Source: Rachicladosporium sp. CCFEE 5018
Lineage: Eukaryota; Ascomycota; Dothideomycetes; Cladosporiales; Cladosporiaceae
DNA: 64,000 nt
Reading direction: 5' to 3'
Assembly: GCA_002077045.2 (NCBI GenBank)
Contig: KZ111143.1
Span: 1 to 64,000, forward strand
This document shows, in pieces, positions 51,161-63,469 of the stretch. How positions within the stretch are numbered: position 1 is the stretch's first letter; every line of letters starts with the position of its first letter. Both the position numbers and the translations under genes were made by a program. The notes under the pieces are model-generated. The model saw only the letters and a program-made list of their open reading frames with translations. It made no database searches and was not told the origin of the DNA.

Positions 51161-54100
51161 ATGGCTCACCTGCTCCGCGGTAAGCAAGCCGGCATCGCCA
51201 ATGACCTCTCAGCTGGCCTGACGTCCGATCTCTTCGCTCTTGATGACCTGGCTCGCTTTGGAGTCAACTCGCAAGTCTCCACGCTTGTATACGACCCAGT
51301 GCAATCTCTGCTGGCAGTCGGCACTCGCGAAAGCAAATTTGGACCAGGCCAGATCTGCATCTATGGACGCGGCAGAGTACAGGTGACACTGCCTTCCCAT
51401 GCCCGAGGAGCCTCCATCCGGACGCTACAGTTCTGTGCGGGAAAGCTAGTCTGTCTGGACAGCAAGCACAATGTAGCAGTCTACTCACTTGACACTAAGA
51501 GATTGCTGGCTAGCTACACCCCGCCTGGTGTAGTGACTGTACTCTGCACAGATCCAACCCTCGACTATGCCCTCCTTGGCATGCAGTCGGGCGATGTACT
51601 GGCTTATGACCTCGACCGCGAAGTGCTCACACCGTTCAAGATTCCAAACCTATGGCTAGACATGGACCCACGGTCTCGGGTTGCACCCGTCGTCAGCCTG
51701 CAATTCCATCCGCGTGACGTTGGCACTCTACTCATCGGCTATGCGCAAGGCGCAGTAACATATAGCTTCAAGCTTGCGAAGGTGATGAAATACTACAGCT
51801 ACGAGATTCCTCGAGGAGCACCTGGTGGAGATGGCTTGCCGAGCCAAGCCAGTGCTGTACGCAAGCCAAGATTGACCCAGGCTGTATGGCATCCCACTGG
51901 CACCTTCATCATGACTGGCTACGAGGACTCTTCCATCGTGTTCTGGGACGTGAACAAGGACGGTCGCATGCTCGTTGCTCGCACCCGGACTGACATTGAC
52001 GTCGCAACACCCGGCACGGCGCCGAGCATTGCAGCTAGCGCTGACGGCAGCGTCGGTGTAAAGGAGCCGATCTTCAAGCTGTCTTGGTGTGCGAACGGAC
52101 AAGATCCGGATGACACGGGCGTCCTGATTGCAGGCGGTGCATCCACACAGACGCGTACGAAAGGACTATGCTTCCTCGAGCTCGGCAGAACACCTGTGTA
52201 TACGACGAGCAGCTGGGATGTTCTGACCAAACACTTCCGAGACCCAAAGAGACAGCGTATCTTGCCGACACCACCTGGCGCGGAAGTGGTCGATTTCTGC
52301 CTCATCCCTCGGACTTCGCCTCACTTTGCTGGTGCTCACGATCCGATCGCTGTACTTGCACTATTGTCATCTGGCGAGCTGCTGGCACTCAGTTTCCCAG
52401 CTGGCATGCCCATTACACCAACGAATCAACTGCACCCTTCGCTGACCTTTGTCACACCATTCATGAAGATCATGGAAGTCGCCTCGGTCGATCGTGAGAG
52501 ATGGCTTGGCATGACCGAGACGAGAACACAGGGCCCGGCCATGCTCAAGGGCGGTGTAGAGGCGACACTACCAGTACGGAGATCGGAGCGAAGAAGCATC
52601 ATCCAGACATCGCATGCAGACGCTACGATACGGCTGTGGGACATCGGCCATGGCGACGAGATTGAAAATGATAAAGTGCTGCAAGTTGACGTTGCGCGTG
52701 CCGTTGGTCGCTACGACAACCTGGACATCGCAAGTACTTCCCTTGCAGGTGCGACTGGAGAGCTGGCCGTTGGGCTGCGAAGTGGTGAGGTTGTGGTATT
52801 CAGGTGGGGCCGCAACCGCAATGCTGGTCGGGAGCCACCCACAAGCAAGCCAAACTCGCCTGGCCAGCTCACCAATGTCATGGAGCGCACTGAGCCTTCA
52901 CTGACAGAAGGACTCATTCCTCTGACTCTGCTGGACCAGCAGAATGGATCGGTCACAGCTCTCAAAATGAGTGATGTCGGCTTCGTCGCCGCGGGTTTCG
53001 AAGGCGGCAGTCTCGTAGTGATTGACCTCCGCGGGCCCGCGATCATCTACAACGCTTCAGTCACTGACTTCAAACGTGCTGAGAAGGGTGGCTCATTGCG
53101 ACGACGGGGCAGTAGTGGTTCATCGAGGCCAGAGTGTGCGACGCAAATGGAGTTCAGTGTGATGACACTCGAGCACGAAGACTGGAGCAGTATACTGTTG
53201 CATGTTGGCACCAATCTCGGTAACGTCGTTACGTTTAAGATCATACCGGATCAAAGCGGACGATACAGTGTGCAGTACGTGGGAAGCGTGCATCTTGATA
53301 GCAAGATCACTCACCTCTTCCCGATTCATGCAGAGAATGGCCGGTCGGCGCACGCAACGCCAAACGCACTCGCAAGTTTGAGAACCGGCGCCAAGACAAA
53401 TGGCGTGCTTATCGCGGTGACGCCGGTCGGTGTACACGTCTTCCGTCCAGCGTCGAGCAAAGGCTCGCACAAGTCCTTCGATGGGTACTTCTGCGATACT
53501 GCTGGCATGGTGAGGTTTCTGGACCAAGGCTACGCCCTATTGACTCTCAACGGCGATGGCTCTGCCCGAGCATACTCTCTTCCTGCCCTTCGAGAGATCG
53601 CATCGATTCCACCGGGCAACAATCTAGACGTACGGCGATTCAGCGATGCCCGTATCACGCCATCAGGCCACATCATCGGCTTCACTGGACCCAGCGAGCT
53701 GGCACTGCTCAGTGTCTTCGGTACCGGGCAGCCGCTGCCTCGATCTCTGGACAAGCTGTACAATCCGGAAGCACTCATACCACCTCGCCCGACAATCTCT
53801 GCAGTGCAGTGGGTGACAGGAACGCAGTACATCACACCTTCCGACCTCGATCTCCTGATCGGCGGACCCGGTCGTCCACCCAGCAAGCGCATGGTCGCAC
53901 AGGCCAAGGCAGACGAAGTACAACGTTTGACCGCCGGCAGAGCCGGCGCGAGCTCGAGTGCGAATGCCTCACAACAAGACGAGGGCTACTGGGCGTACAT
54001 GCAGCGACAGGTCCAGGAACGGACTGAACGACTGGGACTTGTGGGCGACAGCATGAACAACCTTGAGGAGAGCAGCAGTAACTGGCTGGAGGATGTGAAT

Positions 54101-54221
54101 AAGTTTGTGGGGAAGCAGAAGAGAAGTGCTGCTACTGGACGTGAGTGTTGCGTCCCAATTCAAACGTTCGCGATCGGAGAGCTAACTAGAGACAGTGATC
54201 AAGGCACGCTTCGGCCTGTGA
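51161..54221 (+). CDS. Lgl/Sro7/tomosyn-family WD40 protein, right copy
   Basis: Exons 51161..54140 and 54196..54221, 1001 residues, equal in length to the left copy. The start MAHLLRGKQAG is fixed by the left copy; a longer upstream frame (MLERKASTSTV...) is not conserved. The WD40 region and the R-SNARE-like tail (ANASQQDEGYWAYMQRQVQERTERLGL...NWLEDVNKFVGKQK) are intact. A few dozen substitutions from the left copy are spread along the protein, mostly conservative. The last exon ends 37 bp from the stop of the convergent astacin gene, so their 3' regions overlap. Confidence 0.9.
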
Positions 54222-54257
54222 GTCCTGCATTGCGATCGTCTTCTGCACGTCCGAGAC

Positions 54258-55998
54258 TCATATGATGTGATCCTACACACGATCAGCCACGTCTCACTCT
54301 AAACATATCACGACGCGACTTACTGGTCCCTTGGGTATCCGCAGATTCTTGAAGTAGTCCTCTGGGTAGTCTTGGACACTTGTTGTATTCCTCGCCACTG
54401 CATCAGTCGGTCGCGGTCTTACAGTCATAGTGACGCTCTCGATCATCACTCTCATCGGTCCGTACTGGAGGCCTGGCGTGGAACTTGGCCCCGGTTGCGT
54501 GCCAGATGTCGTCGTCGGGTATAGCTGGGCGATCCTTGCGATGTCTCCGGGTGAGGGTCCTTGACATAGTGTCGGATTCTCCACCCCACATTCGTACACT
54601 GGATCGCCGTTGGCTTTTCGGTAAATCCAGTCCTTAGGCTGACCCGCTGGTGCACTAGGCCATGCTCATCAGTCTTGCATTCAGTGGTTACATGAACGAC
54701 TCTCCATTGGACTCACTCGACCCCTGCTGTACCGCTATACAACATGACACTATCGATGTCAAAGTCTTTTCCCGCTTGTAGACTTTCTCCATTGGGGAGA
54801 TTCGCATGGTCCTCGACTCCCCAATCTCCGGCCGCTGGCAGCAGTAAGCTAGGCGTATATGAAGGGTGAGGAAGATGCACGCCATACCTTTCCAATACGT
54901 GTTTACCAGCCGCTGATCCGCAAGCCTGTGAACTGTGTGAGCTAAGTGAGCTCCGGTGTCACGTACGGCTGAGTCTTCACTCACACTTTGAGCAATCTGG
55001 CCGCCGGGTTGAGGCCATGGAAGACCGCGTCACCCTTGCCATCAACCGCCTTGAGAGCTTCGGAAGAGCCTGGAATAGGCCATGGACGGAGTTCTAAAGG
55101 CGCACCCTTGCCTGAAATCTTATCGTACGAACCCGGTCTCTGGTGTTCGTGGTATAGACCAATCGCATGCCCAAGTTCGTGTGCCAAGTTCACCTTGTTG
55201 ACTTTCTTATACCACTCTGTTCTCGCTGCGACTTGAGGACCAGTGTATGGATCGCGACCTTCTGGCCAAAATGCCAATCGATTCTGCCACGGCTTGCCAT
55301 CTTTGGAGTAGAAGCCTACGTTGCAATTGCTGTCCTCGTCCTCATCGTCCAGTGCTATTAGTGCTATCTTGAGTGTGCGCGTAGGATCCACACCTGGAGC
55401 GGTGCATAGACACTTGTACCCTACACAGGGTGGCGCAGCGGAGATCATCAGTGCCGAGCCCTTCCCTGCGCGCAGTGCGGGCGTCCCTGGCGATCGATTA
55501 GCGCCTTCCTGGTGATCCTGGGTAGTAAGGAGGGGCGTCAGAACGACATACAGAATCCGATTGCCTGGAGAGTCATCTCAAACAGAACGTCCATGGCTTC
55601 CTGGTTCTCGAAACAGATTGGAAGGGTGTGTACATCGGATCCAGGTGAACAGGCTGGCGAACGGTTAGCACGGACCTGCCAACAATTCGACAAAGAACGT
55701 CTCGCCACTCACGCGGCCACACTGATTGATATCTCACCCCCATTGCAGCGCCTCCGGGCTTACCAACCGCTGCGTCCCACTCTGGTGATGTCATGATGCT
55801 CGAGAAACGCTTGTACTGCGCTCGCCCTACGGAGCGCACGTGTTGCATCAGACCTGCATGCCATGACAGGGATGCTGATGTCTGCGAGGGGAGGTCGGCA
55901 ACGCTGACGTCGTAGCCGTAGGTCACAGAGGTCACGAGGGCGAGCAGGGCGACGCTGCCCAACGCTGCGACTCTCAGTCGGCCGACACCGCAGGTCAT
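54258..55998 (-). CDS. Astacin-like (M12A) metalloprotease 3, right intact copy
   Basis: Exons 55713..55998, 55552..55653, 54985..55486, 54888..54925, 54717..54834, 54324..54654 and 54258..54272 encode 463 residues. Signal peptide VAALGSVALLALVTSVTYG. Unlike the left copy it keeps PCSPGSD at the start of exon 2. The Cys-rich stretch is PPCVGYKCLC; the zinc site is HELGHAIGLYHEHQRPGSYD; the Met-turn is SVMLYSG. The domain end is DIARIAQLYP and the tail is YGPMRVMIESVTMTVRPRP. No lesion found. The exon lengths 102, 38 and 118 recur in all six family members here. Predicted secreted zinc endopeptidase. Confidence 0.83.
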
Positions 55999-56495
55999 AC
56001 TGGTCGACTTCGGAGGGGTTGGTTCGTGCTGACGGAAAGGGTTTTCGAAGCGATTTCGGTCACAGCTCAGCTCGGATCCATGACGACTGTCTTGGCCTAG
56101 GCAAACACCGCCAGCGAAGCACATTCGTGGCATTTGATGAGAGATGGCATGGTAATGCTTGCTCACAACGAAACGGACTATCCTCGGTCGTGCATGCAGA
56201 TACGTTCCACGACTCCATACCTGGACGCCTGTGAATCCAGCTGTCATAGGCTTCCTAGATGTGCTTCATGGAAATGCAGAGATGACATTTGGGAAGTGAA
56301 GCAGTGATGGGAGCATATTTGCTGGCGATTTCGTTCGATCCAGCATCACGCGGTTCAATCACGATCGACGGTCATCTTCAGCAGGTTCACAAACTTCCGT
56401 CTTGGCCTGATCATCTGGGTTTCTCCACTGGGGATGCCTCCCCCGAATAGTTATCAAGGTCCGGCTGGCTTTCAATGTTGTCCTCCGGTTTTGAC
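55999..56495. other. Spacer between astacin genes 3 and 2 (right)
   Basis: No supported gene; mirror of 10608-11104. Confidence 0.5.
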
Positions 56496-58317
56496 TCACG
56501 TGCCCGCCTTGGGAGTAGGAATCAAGTAGTCCTGGACATGGTCAGCATACGTCTCCAGTTCAGATGATGTGAAAGTGCAAACACTGACCGGCCGCCTTCG
56601 AGGTCGCCGCTGCTTGAAGTAGTCGTCCGGAAACCCTCGGAAGTCTGTTGCATTCTTCTCCTCCGCTGCAGACGGCATGCTTGTTGGTGTCGGCCTCACG
56701 GTCACAGTGACACCTTCGACGATCACTCTCATCGGCCCATATGGCAAGCGAGATGTAGTACTCGGCTTTGATGGTGCATCGGTAAGGCGGAATGCAGTAC
56801 TCGGTCTTGATGGCGTGCCAGTCGCTGTTGGGTACAGCTGGGCGACTCTCGAGACGTCTCCGGACGATGGTCCTTGGCAGAACTTGGGATCCTTGAACCC
56901 ACACTTATAGACTGGATCGCCATTACGTTTGCGGTAGATCTCTTCTCTGGGTTGCCCTTCTGGTACACTGGTGTATGCCTAAATTAGTATTGGTCCGGTC
57001 CCTACGTGGCCTACTGTTACGCTGACTTACTCGTTCCCTGTGGTGCCGCTGTATAGCATGATGCTATAGAAGTCAAAGGGACCTCCCGACTGTACGCTCT
57101 GTCCCTCGGGGGCGTTCTCATGGTACTCAACCACCCAGTCTCCAGCATCTAGTGTAAAGTGAGCTTAGTGTATCAGCCTACGGAGGAAAGTGCGCATCGT
57201 ACCTTCCCAATAAATCGACTGCAAACGGACATCTGCAATCCTGCAATCTTATCAGCTTTGGTTCCGCTTATCACGGAATTGTGTGCTATGAGTGCTCACA
57301 CTTTGAGCAACTTAGCTATAGGAGCAAGGCCCTTGAATATGGGTTCGTTGGCACCAGCCACCTTTTTCAGAGCATCCGCATATCCTGGGACAAACCAAGG
57401 GCGGAACTCCAGAGGCGCACTCTGACCAGCGAGCTTGTCATATGAGTCAGGTCTCTGTTGCTCGTGGTACAGCCCTATCGCATGTCCGAGCTCGTGCGCG
57501 AAGGTCACCCTATTCGCTTCTTTGTACCAAGCTGTCCTGGTTGCAGCATCCGGTTTGGTATAAGGCTCACGGCCCTCCGGGTAGAATTCCAAGGTATTCA
57601 ACCATGGGTGTATACCAGTCCATGAGAACCCGACGCTCGTCGCGCTATCCACGTCGCTGTCCCGCGCAAGCACGGATATCTTGAGTGTATTCAGAGGATC
57701 CACGCCTTGTGTGCTGCAGAAGCACTTATATCCTGTACAGGGAGGTGCAGGAATGATGTTCAGCGACGAGCCTCCTCCGGCGCGCAACGCCGGTGCCCCT
57801 AGACGGTTATCAGTGCCTTGCTCCCAAGAAGTGCCGTAGGGGGAGGGCTCAGCGGCATGCTTTGTACGTACAGAAGGCGAGTGCCTGGCTGAACATCTCG
57901 TACAGCTCATCATATGAATTCTGGTCCATGAAACAGATTGGCATCGTACTGCGATCGGATCCCGGCGCACAAGCTGTCAGCAAGTTAGCACGGAGGTTCA
58001 GCGTGCGAGCGACTCGATAGCTGGAGTTCACGTGGCCACAGCCTCTGGTATCTGAAGCCCTTCTCAGCGCCTCCAGGCTTTCCCACTGCGGCATTCCATT
58101 CGGCGGTCGTCATGATGCTCGACCAGCGCTTGTCAGGCAAACGACTGGTGCGCATTCTGCGTCCAAGTCCAATCCAATGCCATGTCGGACTATCGATCGT
58201 TCGTGTGGGAGGAGACCCCGGACTGTGGTGTTGCTCGTAACTTGCGGGTGCTGCGATGAAGAGCAGCAGTGCGGCGCAGATAATGATCGCGGTCGGCCAC
58301 TTTGATCTCGATGGCAT
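56496..58317 (-). CDS. Astacin-like metalloprotease 2, right intact copy
   Basis: Exons 58032..58317, 57872..57973, 57300..57798, 57203..57240, 57031..57148, 56589..56967 and 56496..56531 encode 485 residues with all phases consistent. Signal peptide PTAIIICAALLLFIAAPASY. SIMTTAEWNAAVGKPGG marks the exon-1 segment that is frameshifted on the left. Zinc site HELGHAIGLYHEQQRPDSYD; Met-turn SIMLYSG; DVSRVAQLYP closes the domain. The linker holds a repeated TxSRLTxxPSxPSTASR-like unit before YGPMRVIVEGVTVTVRPTP. It is the only undamaged copy of this paralogue in the window. Confidence 0.84.
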
Positions 58318-58756
58318 GGCGAACGAATTACAGTCATGTCTTGGTGATTCAACAGTGCTACCTCGATGTAGATCTCTATTCCTCAAAGAAAGTCTGGCAC
58401 GACAATGTTTGTCACCTCTAGCACACATTGGCACGTAGGCCGGTCATGCACGCACGAGAATATAGGACACCTATGATCTATCCCCTTGAGCGCCATCGAC
58501 CAGCATCCGTAGCGCTCAACCGCTCTGCCGAATCCCGGGCTTCCAAGTGCATTTAGATCTGCCCGCGTTATGCAGTGGCTGTACTTCAGTGTCCTGGTCA
58601 TCGGGACCCCCTCTGTCAGCAACAAGCTGGTTGAGAAGCAAGCACCAAACGAGCGCTCAGCGTGCTTGGACCGTTCAAGCGAGCAGCTTACTCATTCATC
58701 ACTATGGCCAGGCAAATCATGTCCAGATATCATCAAAACCCAATCCCGCCCGTGAG
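58318..58756. other. Spacer between astacin genes 2 and 1 (right)
   Basis: No supported gene; mirror of 8354-8787. Confidence 0.5.
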
Positions 58757-60589
58757 CTACTGCTTCTCACCAACGCTGGACGCCCCAAAAGCGTCTTCGA
58801 TGTAATCCTGCGGTCTCTGGGTCAACTTCACGAGCCCTGCGGTCCTGCTTTCTTTGCGGGTGTACTCTTACCACTTGGTTCGAAAAATCGAGGTTGTCGA
58901 AGAAGCCGTCCGGATAACCCTCGAATGCACTTTTGTTGCTAGTGACTGAATCTGGCGATGTTGTTGCAAGTGGACGAGGCCGTACAGTGACTGTCACATC
59001 TCCGACTACGACCCTCATCGGTCTGAACTCCGACCCCGAAGTTGGAGCAGGCAATACAGTCGTCGTGCTTGACCTAGGGTCTAGCGCTGCGATTCTAGCT
59101 ATGTCTCCCGGTGAAGGTCGAGAACAATCAGGCCTTTCTCTAACACCACACATGTACACGGGACTTCCATCAGCCTTTTGCATAATCTCATCGTGAGAAA
59201 GTCCTTCTATTGGCCTAACGGACGGTGCTGTCAGTATGTCACTTAGGAGGAGCTCATTCCCACTGCGGCCGACTCACTTTACGCCCTGCCAACCGCTGCA
59301 TAGCATGACACTGTTGAAGTCGAAATCGCCTCCCCACTGTGAGTTGATGCCTGGCAAGGTAGTGGCGTGGTCTTCTACTGTCCAGGGCCGTGCATCTGGA
59401 ATGATCAGTCTGACTCAGTGGCTGCGCTTTATGTCATGCCGTACCTTTCTAGTACTTCTTCATCATGTCTCTGTCTTAGAATCTTCGCAGACGTTAGTGT
59501 CTAAGCTACTCGCGGTGTAGAAGCAGCCTACAGTTAGAGTACCCGTGCTACGGGCAGCAATGCTTGGAAAGCTGCATCGCTCGCACTAGTGACTTTGTTC
59601 ATCACGTCGAAGTAACCAGGTATATGTTCCGGATGGAACTGCAACGGTGCAGTAGCACCTACGAGAAGATCATGCGCGCCAGGTCTTTGATGCTTGTGTT
59701 TGAGGCCCATTGCATGACCCAATTCATGTGCGAATGTCACTCTGTCATATCCTCTGTACCACTCTTTGTCGGCATTGCTAGATGACGCAGCTTTCCAGGT
59801 CATACTCTGTGGCCGGAAATGTAGCTTGTTTATCCACTCCTCTTGGTTGCCGGAGTGAAAACCTATTCTACAACGACTGTTGACTGGAGGCCCGTTGGGC
59901 TTGCGAACTTTCGGCCCGTTGGGATCAATGTATATGATATTGAGAGTCTTCATGCTGTCAATGCCCGCCTTGTTACAGAGACACTTGGAGTCCTGGCAAG
60001 GGGGAGCTGCAGAGATGTCAAGTGCCGACCCTCCAGCAGCACGCAGCGCTGGCGTCCCTTCGATTGTTGTCAGTGACAAGGTCGTCGTGCCATGCTGATG
60101 TCAATGGCCCACTCTGCCCATGGAGCTGACTTACAGAACGCTATCGCTTCGGCAACGATGTCGGACAACAGAAGGAGTGATCTCTGATCTGCAAAGCAGA
60201 CCGGTATGGTGGGGCGATCCAAAGAAGATTCACAACCTGTCCCATCGTATAAGTCAGCAGAGTACGCTCTCAGAGCCATGCATTGCGCTCACCTTTCAAT
60301 GGTATTTGGGATCTATATGAGCCTGTTGCCGCCCCGCTCGGTTTGCCCCCGACTGCAGCCCACTCGGAAGGGGTCATGATGCTCAGGAATCGTTTTGTGG
60401 ACGCGTTGCGTGCGGACAGCAGTCGAGCAGTCGAGCAGGGAGAGTCGCGGGGATCGTCATGGGGTTTGCATTCGCACTTCCCAGAGGGCTTCCAATCTCG
60501 ACTTTACCGGCTCGCATATGTCGCACCAGGAGCAAGAAGGCGACGACTACAACCACAAAGAGCGTCGACCGTCGACGACTGGGGAGCAT
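58757..60589 (-). pseudogene. Astacin-like protease 1, right copy, multiply disrupted
   Basis: The exon skeleton is conserved (60293..60589, 60135..60236, 59532..60057, 59445..59482, 59278..59395, 58872..59214, 58757..58807) but carries several lesions. An 8-bp tandem duplication (units 60420-60427 and 60428-60435) shifts exon 1 just after the signal peptide. AAA became TAA at 59534-59536, at the end of exon 3. Exon 4 has CAA to TAA (59476-59478) and TGG to TAG (59449-59451). The domain-closing IAALYP is IAALDP. The zinc site still reads HELGHAMGLKHKHQRP, with the usual Glu after the third His changed to Lys. The left copy has only one frameshift, so this copy decayed further. Confidence 0.93.
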
Positions 60590-61441
60590 TCTGACTGATT
60601 GTAATGCCCCCAGCTGGTCGTGGTCTTGATTTGCTTACGCCTGGAGCGATTACGAAAGCCATCAACACAGGTTCTGCCTAATTGTTGTAGCAAACATCGC
60701 TAGCGGGCGTCACACAAGCCAGATGCCCAACCAAGTCGCTCTTCGTTCGACATGTCGACAGGCAGGAAACAGCCGTATTGGTGGATGTTGCGGGACCGTG
60801 CAACGAGCTATCACGCACTGGCATGTGTGACTGTTGGCCAGGCTATGGACTATCCAGGACACCAAACGCAAAGCCAAATCCTAACGGCTCGTGTTTGCAT
60901 GCATAAGATCGTCTTCGAACGCACGCATCAGCTGCGGCTTATGCTATAGTCGGAGTCCTGACGCTAAGAACTTGAACGCCTAGTTGAGAACAGCAGTATG
61001 ATGGGTCTTTCGGAGGAACAAGTGCAAGCTCTCCATCACTTCCACAGTATCTCTAGGAGGTGTAGACAAGTTTGCATGCGAAGGTACCTCTGAAAGGATC
61101 GTCGGTCTGTTGACGAAGTCGATTCAAGACTAGCCGACGCACTTTCGTCCATTCTCGGGTCCGGCATGCAGTCGAGCCGGACCGTACGGCGCGGTGAATA
61201 AGATCAAAGGCGAATCTGGCCATCGCTTGGGAGAACCAGATCCGTTGCGTCTGAGTGGTAGGCCGGACGACCCATGGCAAATCAGCTTGGCTGACAAACG
61301 CTCCACGTGCTGCTCTAGTGGCAATACGATCTCAGAGATTACAAATGTAATGCGATAGCACGATCTCGTGCGTTAGCTCTCCAACACCGCACTTACCCGG
61401 GGGACCATACTTCGCACAGTCTTCAAGCTATGGAAAGCGAG
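60590..61441. other. Intergenic region between astacin array and SDR (right)
   Basis: No gene seen. It contains the unoccupied MITE target octamer AACTTGAA at 60969-60976. Confidence 0.5.
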
Positions 61442-62487
61442 ATGTCATTGCGCTCAGATTCAGGCGCCACGGCGAGAGTCAGGGTCCCTATCAAGGTGTA
61501 CTTCACAAATCATGTACACCACGAGGCTTAGGACAGAATTTCACCTTCTCGGCCTGCGCTCTCTGCCAATGGCAAGAACGTCGTCGTGACTGGAGGAGGC
61601 ACAGGTGCGTAATTCACTTTCTCAATGGGGAAGATCCGCATTGTGTTGTGGCACCTTGAGACCGGCTAGCTGACTTGACCGTCGATGAGTGTAGGAATTG
61701 GAAAAGCAATCGCAATAGGTTTCGCTCAAGCTGGCGCACAGTCAGTATCGATTCTCGGACGTCACGACGGTCATCTTATAGCCGCTGTGGCCGACATCAG
61801 AGCTGCCGCTACAAATGCCGCCTCCGTTGTTGGCTACGAGATAGCCGATCTGCTCAAGCGTGAGGAGGTTGACAAAGCGCTCCGATCCATTCTGGCCCAA
61901 ATCAGAAAGATCGACATCCTCGTGTGTAATGCAGCTGTCCTGCCAGCTATTGGACCTCTCGCAGGCTACGAAGCCGACGAGTTCACAACCGGTTTCAGCA
62001 TCAACGTGCTCTCGACCTTCAACACTGTTCAAGCTTTCCTCCCGCTGGCTGCACCGAATGCTACGATCATCAGCATAACGGCCGCTGCGGCACACATTGC
62101 TCCACTGCCGGGCGCGAGCGCCTATGCAGTCGGTAAGGCCGCCACGCTGAAGATGATGGACTACTTCGCGGCGGAGAACCCCAGATTCCACATTGTGAGC
62201 ATGCAGCCTGGTACGGTTGCTACGAATATGAGCGCGCAGATGGCAGTCAAAGCGCCCGACTCAGGCAAGTTGCTTGCAAGTAGATGGCCATTATGAGAGC
62301 TCGCTGATGACAACGAACAGCTGAGTTGCCTGGTCACTTCTGCGTCTGGTTGGCATCGCCGGAGGCCAGGTTCCTCAAGAACAAGATCGTCTGGGCGAAT
62401 TGGGATGTAGACGAGCTGGTCACAAGGTCGGGCGAGATCGAGAACTCGAGGTTGCTCACCTGTGGACTGAATGGAGTTCCAATGTGA
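61442..62487 (+). pseudogene. Short-chain dehydrogenase/reductase, right copy with nonsense codon
   Basis: Exons 61442..61604, 61695..62264 and 62321..62487 have exactly the lengths of the left copy (163, 570, 167 nt) and the same GC donor for intron 2. In exon 1, codon 30 is TAG (61529-61531) where the left copy has TAT (Tyr), ahead of the Rossmann motif VVVTGGGTG. The rest is open and well conserved: KIDILVCNAAVLPAIGPL, SAYAVGK, MQPGTVATNM, ELPGHFCVWLASPEA. An ATG in intron 1 (61685) could start MSVGIGKAIAI but would lack the first strand and glycine motif. Recent inactivation is most likely. Confidence 0.75.
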
Positions 62488-62905
62488 AACAGGTCTGAGA
62501 TTGGAGATGCGGAAGTCGAAGATGTCCATGCAGAAGCACATAGTTGGACTGTGCTCGAGTGGTTGGACGGAGAAGCAAACTACGCTCATTGCCTACGGCG
62601 TGGCTGTAGCAAGTCGACGACTTGTGGCAGAAGCGCTAATGCAGAGCTGCGGGAGTGTCAAATGTACCCCTGCCTACGATGTGCTTAGATGCTGCAGTAT
62701 GGGGTAGATGGAGTATCGTTGTGAGACGTGAGGTAAGGTATCCTGGATGCTGAGAGATTGCCACGAATTGATCGCTGGCAAGGGTGTTTGATTGTCCCAG
62801 ACACATCTCGGTACTAAGGATTAACATATCATCTCAAGCCCATTTCTAATGACATTCCACTGCCTGGAGACCAGAGCAACTATTGACGCATCCTCTGACA
62901 AGACA
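62488..62905. other. Convergent spacer between SDR and cupin (right)
   Basis: No gene seen; mirror of 3785-4155. Confidence 0.5.
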
Positions 62906-63469
62906 TCACTTCTCCCCCGTTGACTCGACCGACGTTGTCGTCTCGAGCTCCTTACCACCCACCACCACCGGGTCTGCCGCCACCACGAAGAAGGCCATGC
63001 GGGTCCATTCCGTCTCACTCGGGTTCCGCCACAGATGATTCGTGCCTCGCTGAATGAAGACATCCCCAGGCTTGCCCACTCGAACATCGCCGTCATCCAC
63101 TTGATTCTCGATGGAACCGAGAAGGACGATACTGTAGTCGACGCTATTCGTACGGTGCATTTCGCTCTTGAAGCCGGGCGCGAAGTCGAAGATGCGCATG
63201 TTGGTCCCATTTCTCGTGACGATGTCGGAGGGGTTGAGCGTTCCCGACGTGAACGCCACCACGTCCGCCCCATCGCTCATCTTCGCCGGCGACGTGACTG
63301 TGCCCCACAGCAGGGTGCCGAATATATGCGGCGAAAATTGCCCCCATGAAGGGTTCGCCGAGATGACATCGTCAGGTAGGAATTTAGAGACTCCTTTCTC
63401 GTCGTGTGTGGTGATGTGTCGGCTTGGTGCTGGGAACCCAGACTTATCGTCGGGGGAGAGGGCTGCCAT
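62906..63469 (-). CDS. Single-domain cupin protein, right copy
   Basis: Intronless, 187 residues, intact. Cupin core GFKSEMHRTNSVDYSIVLLGS, VDDGDVRVGKPGDVF and QRGTNHLWRNPSE match the left copy. Differences are scattered in the N-terminal arm (AALSPDDKSGFPAP against ASLSPDDKSGYRAP) and the extreme C-terminus. If the cupin works with the neighbouring SDR, this arm now supplies only the cupin. Confidence 0.85.
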   Translation of the reverse strand: MAALSPDDKSGFPAPSRHITTHDEKGVSKFLPDDVISANPSWGQFSPHIFGTLLWGTVTSPAKMSDGADVVAFTSGTLNPSDIVTRNGTNMRIFDFAPGFKSEMHRTNSVDYSIVLLGSIENQVDDGDVRVGKPGDVFIQRGTNHLWRNPSETEWTRMAFFVVAADPVVVGGKELETTTSVESTGEK

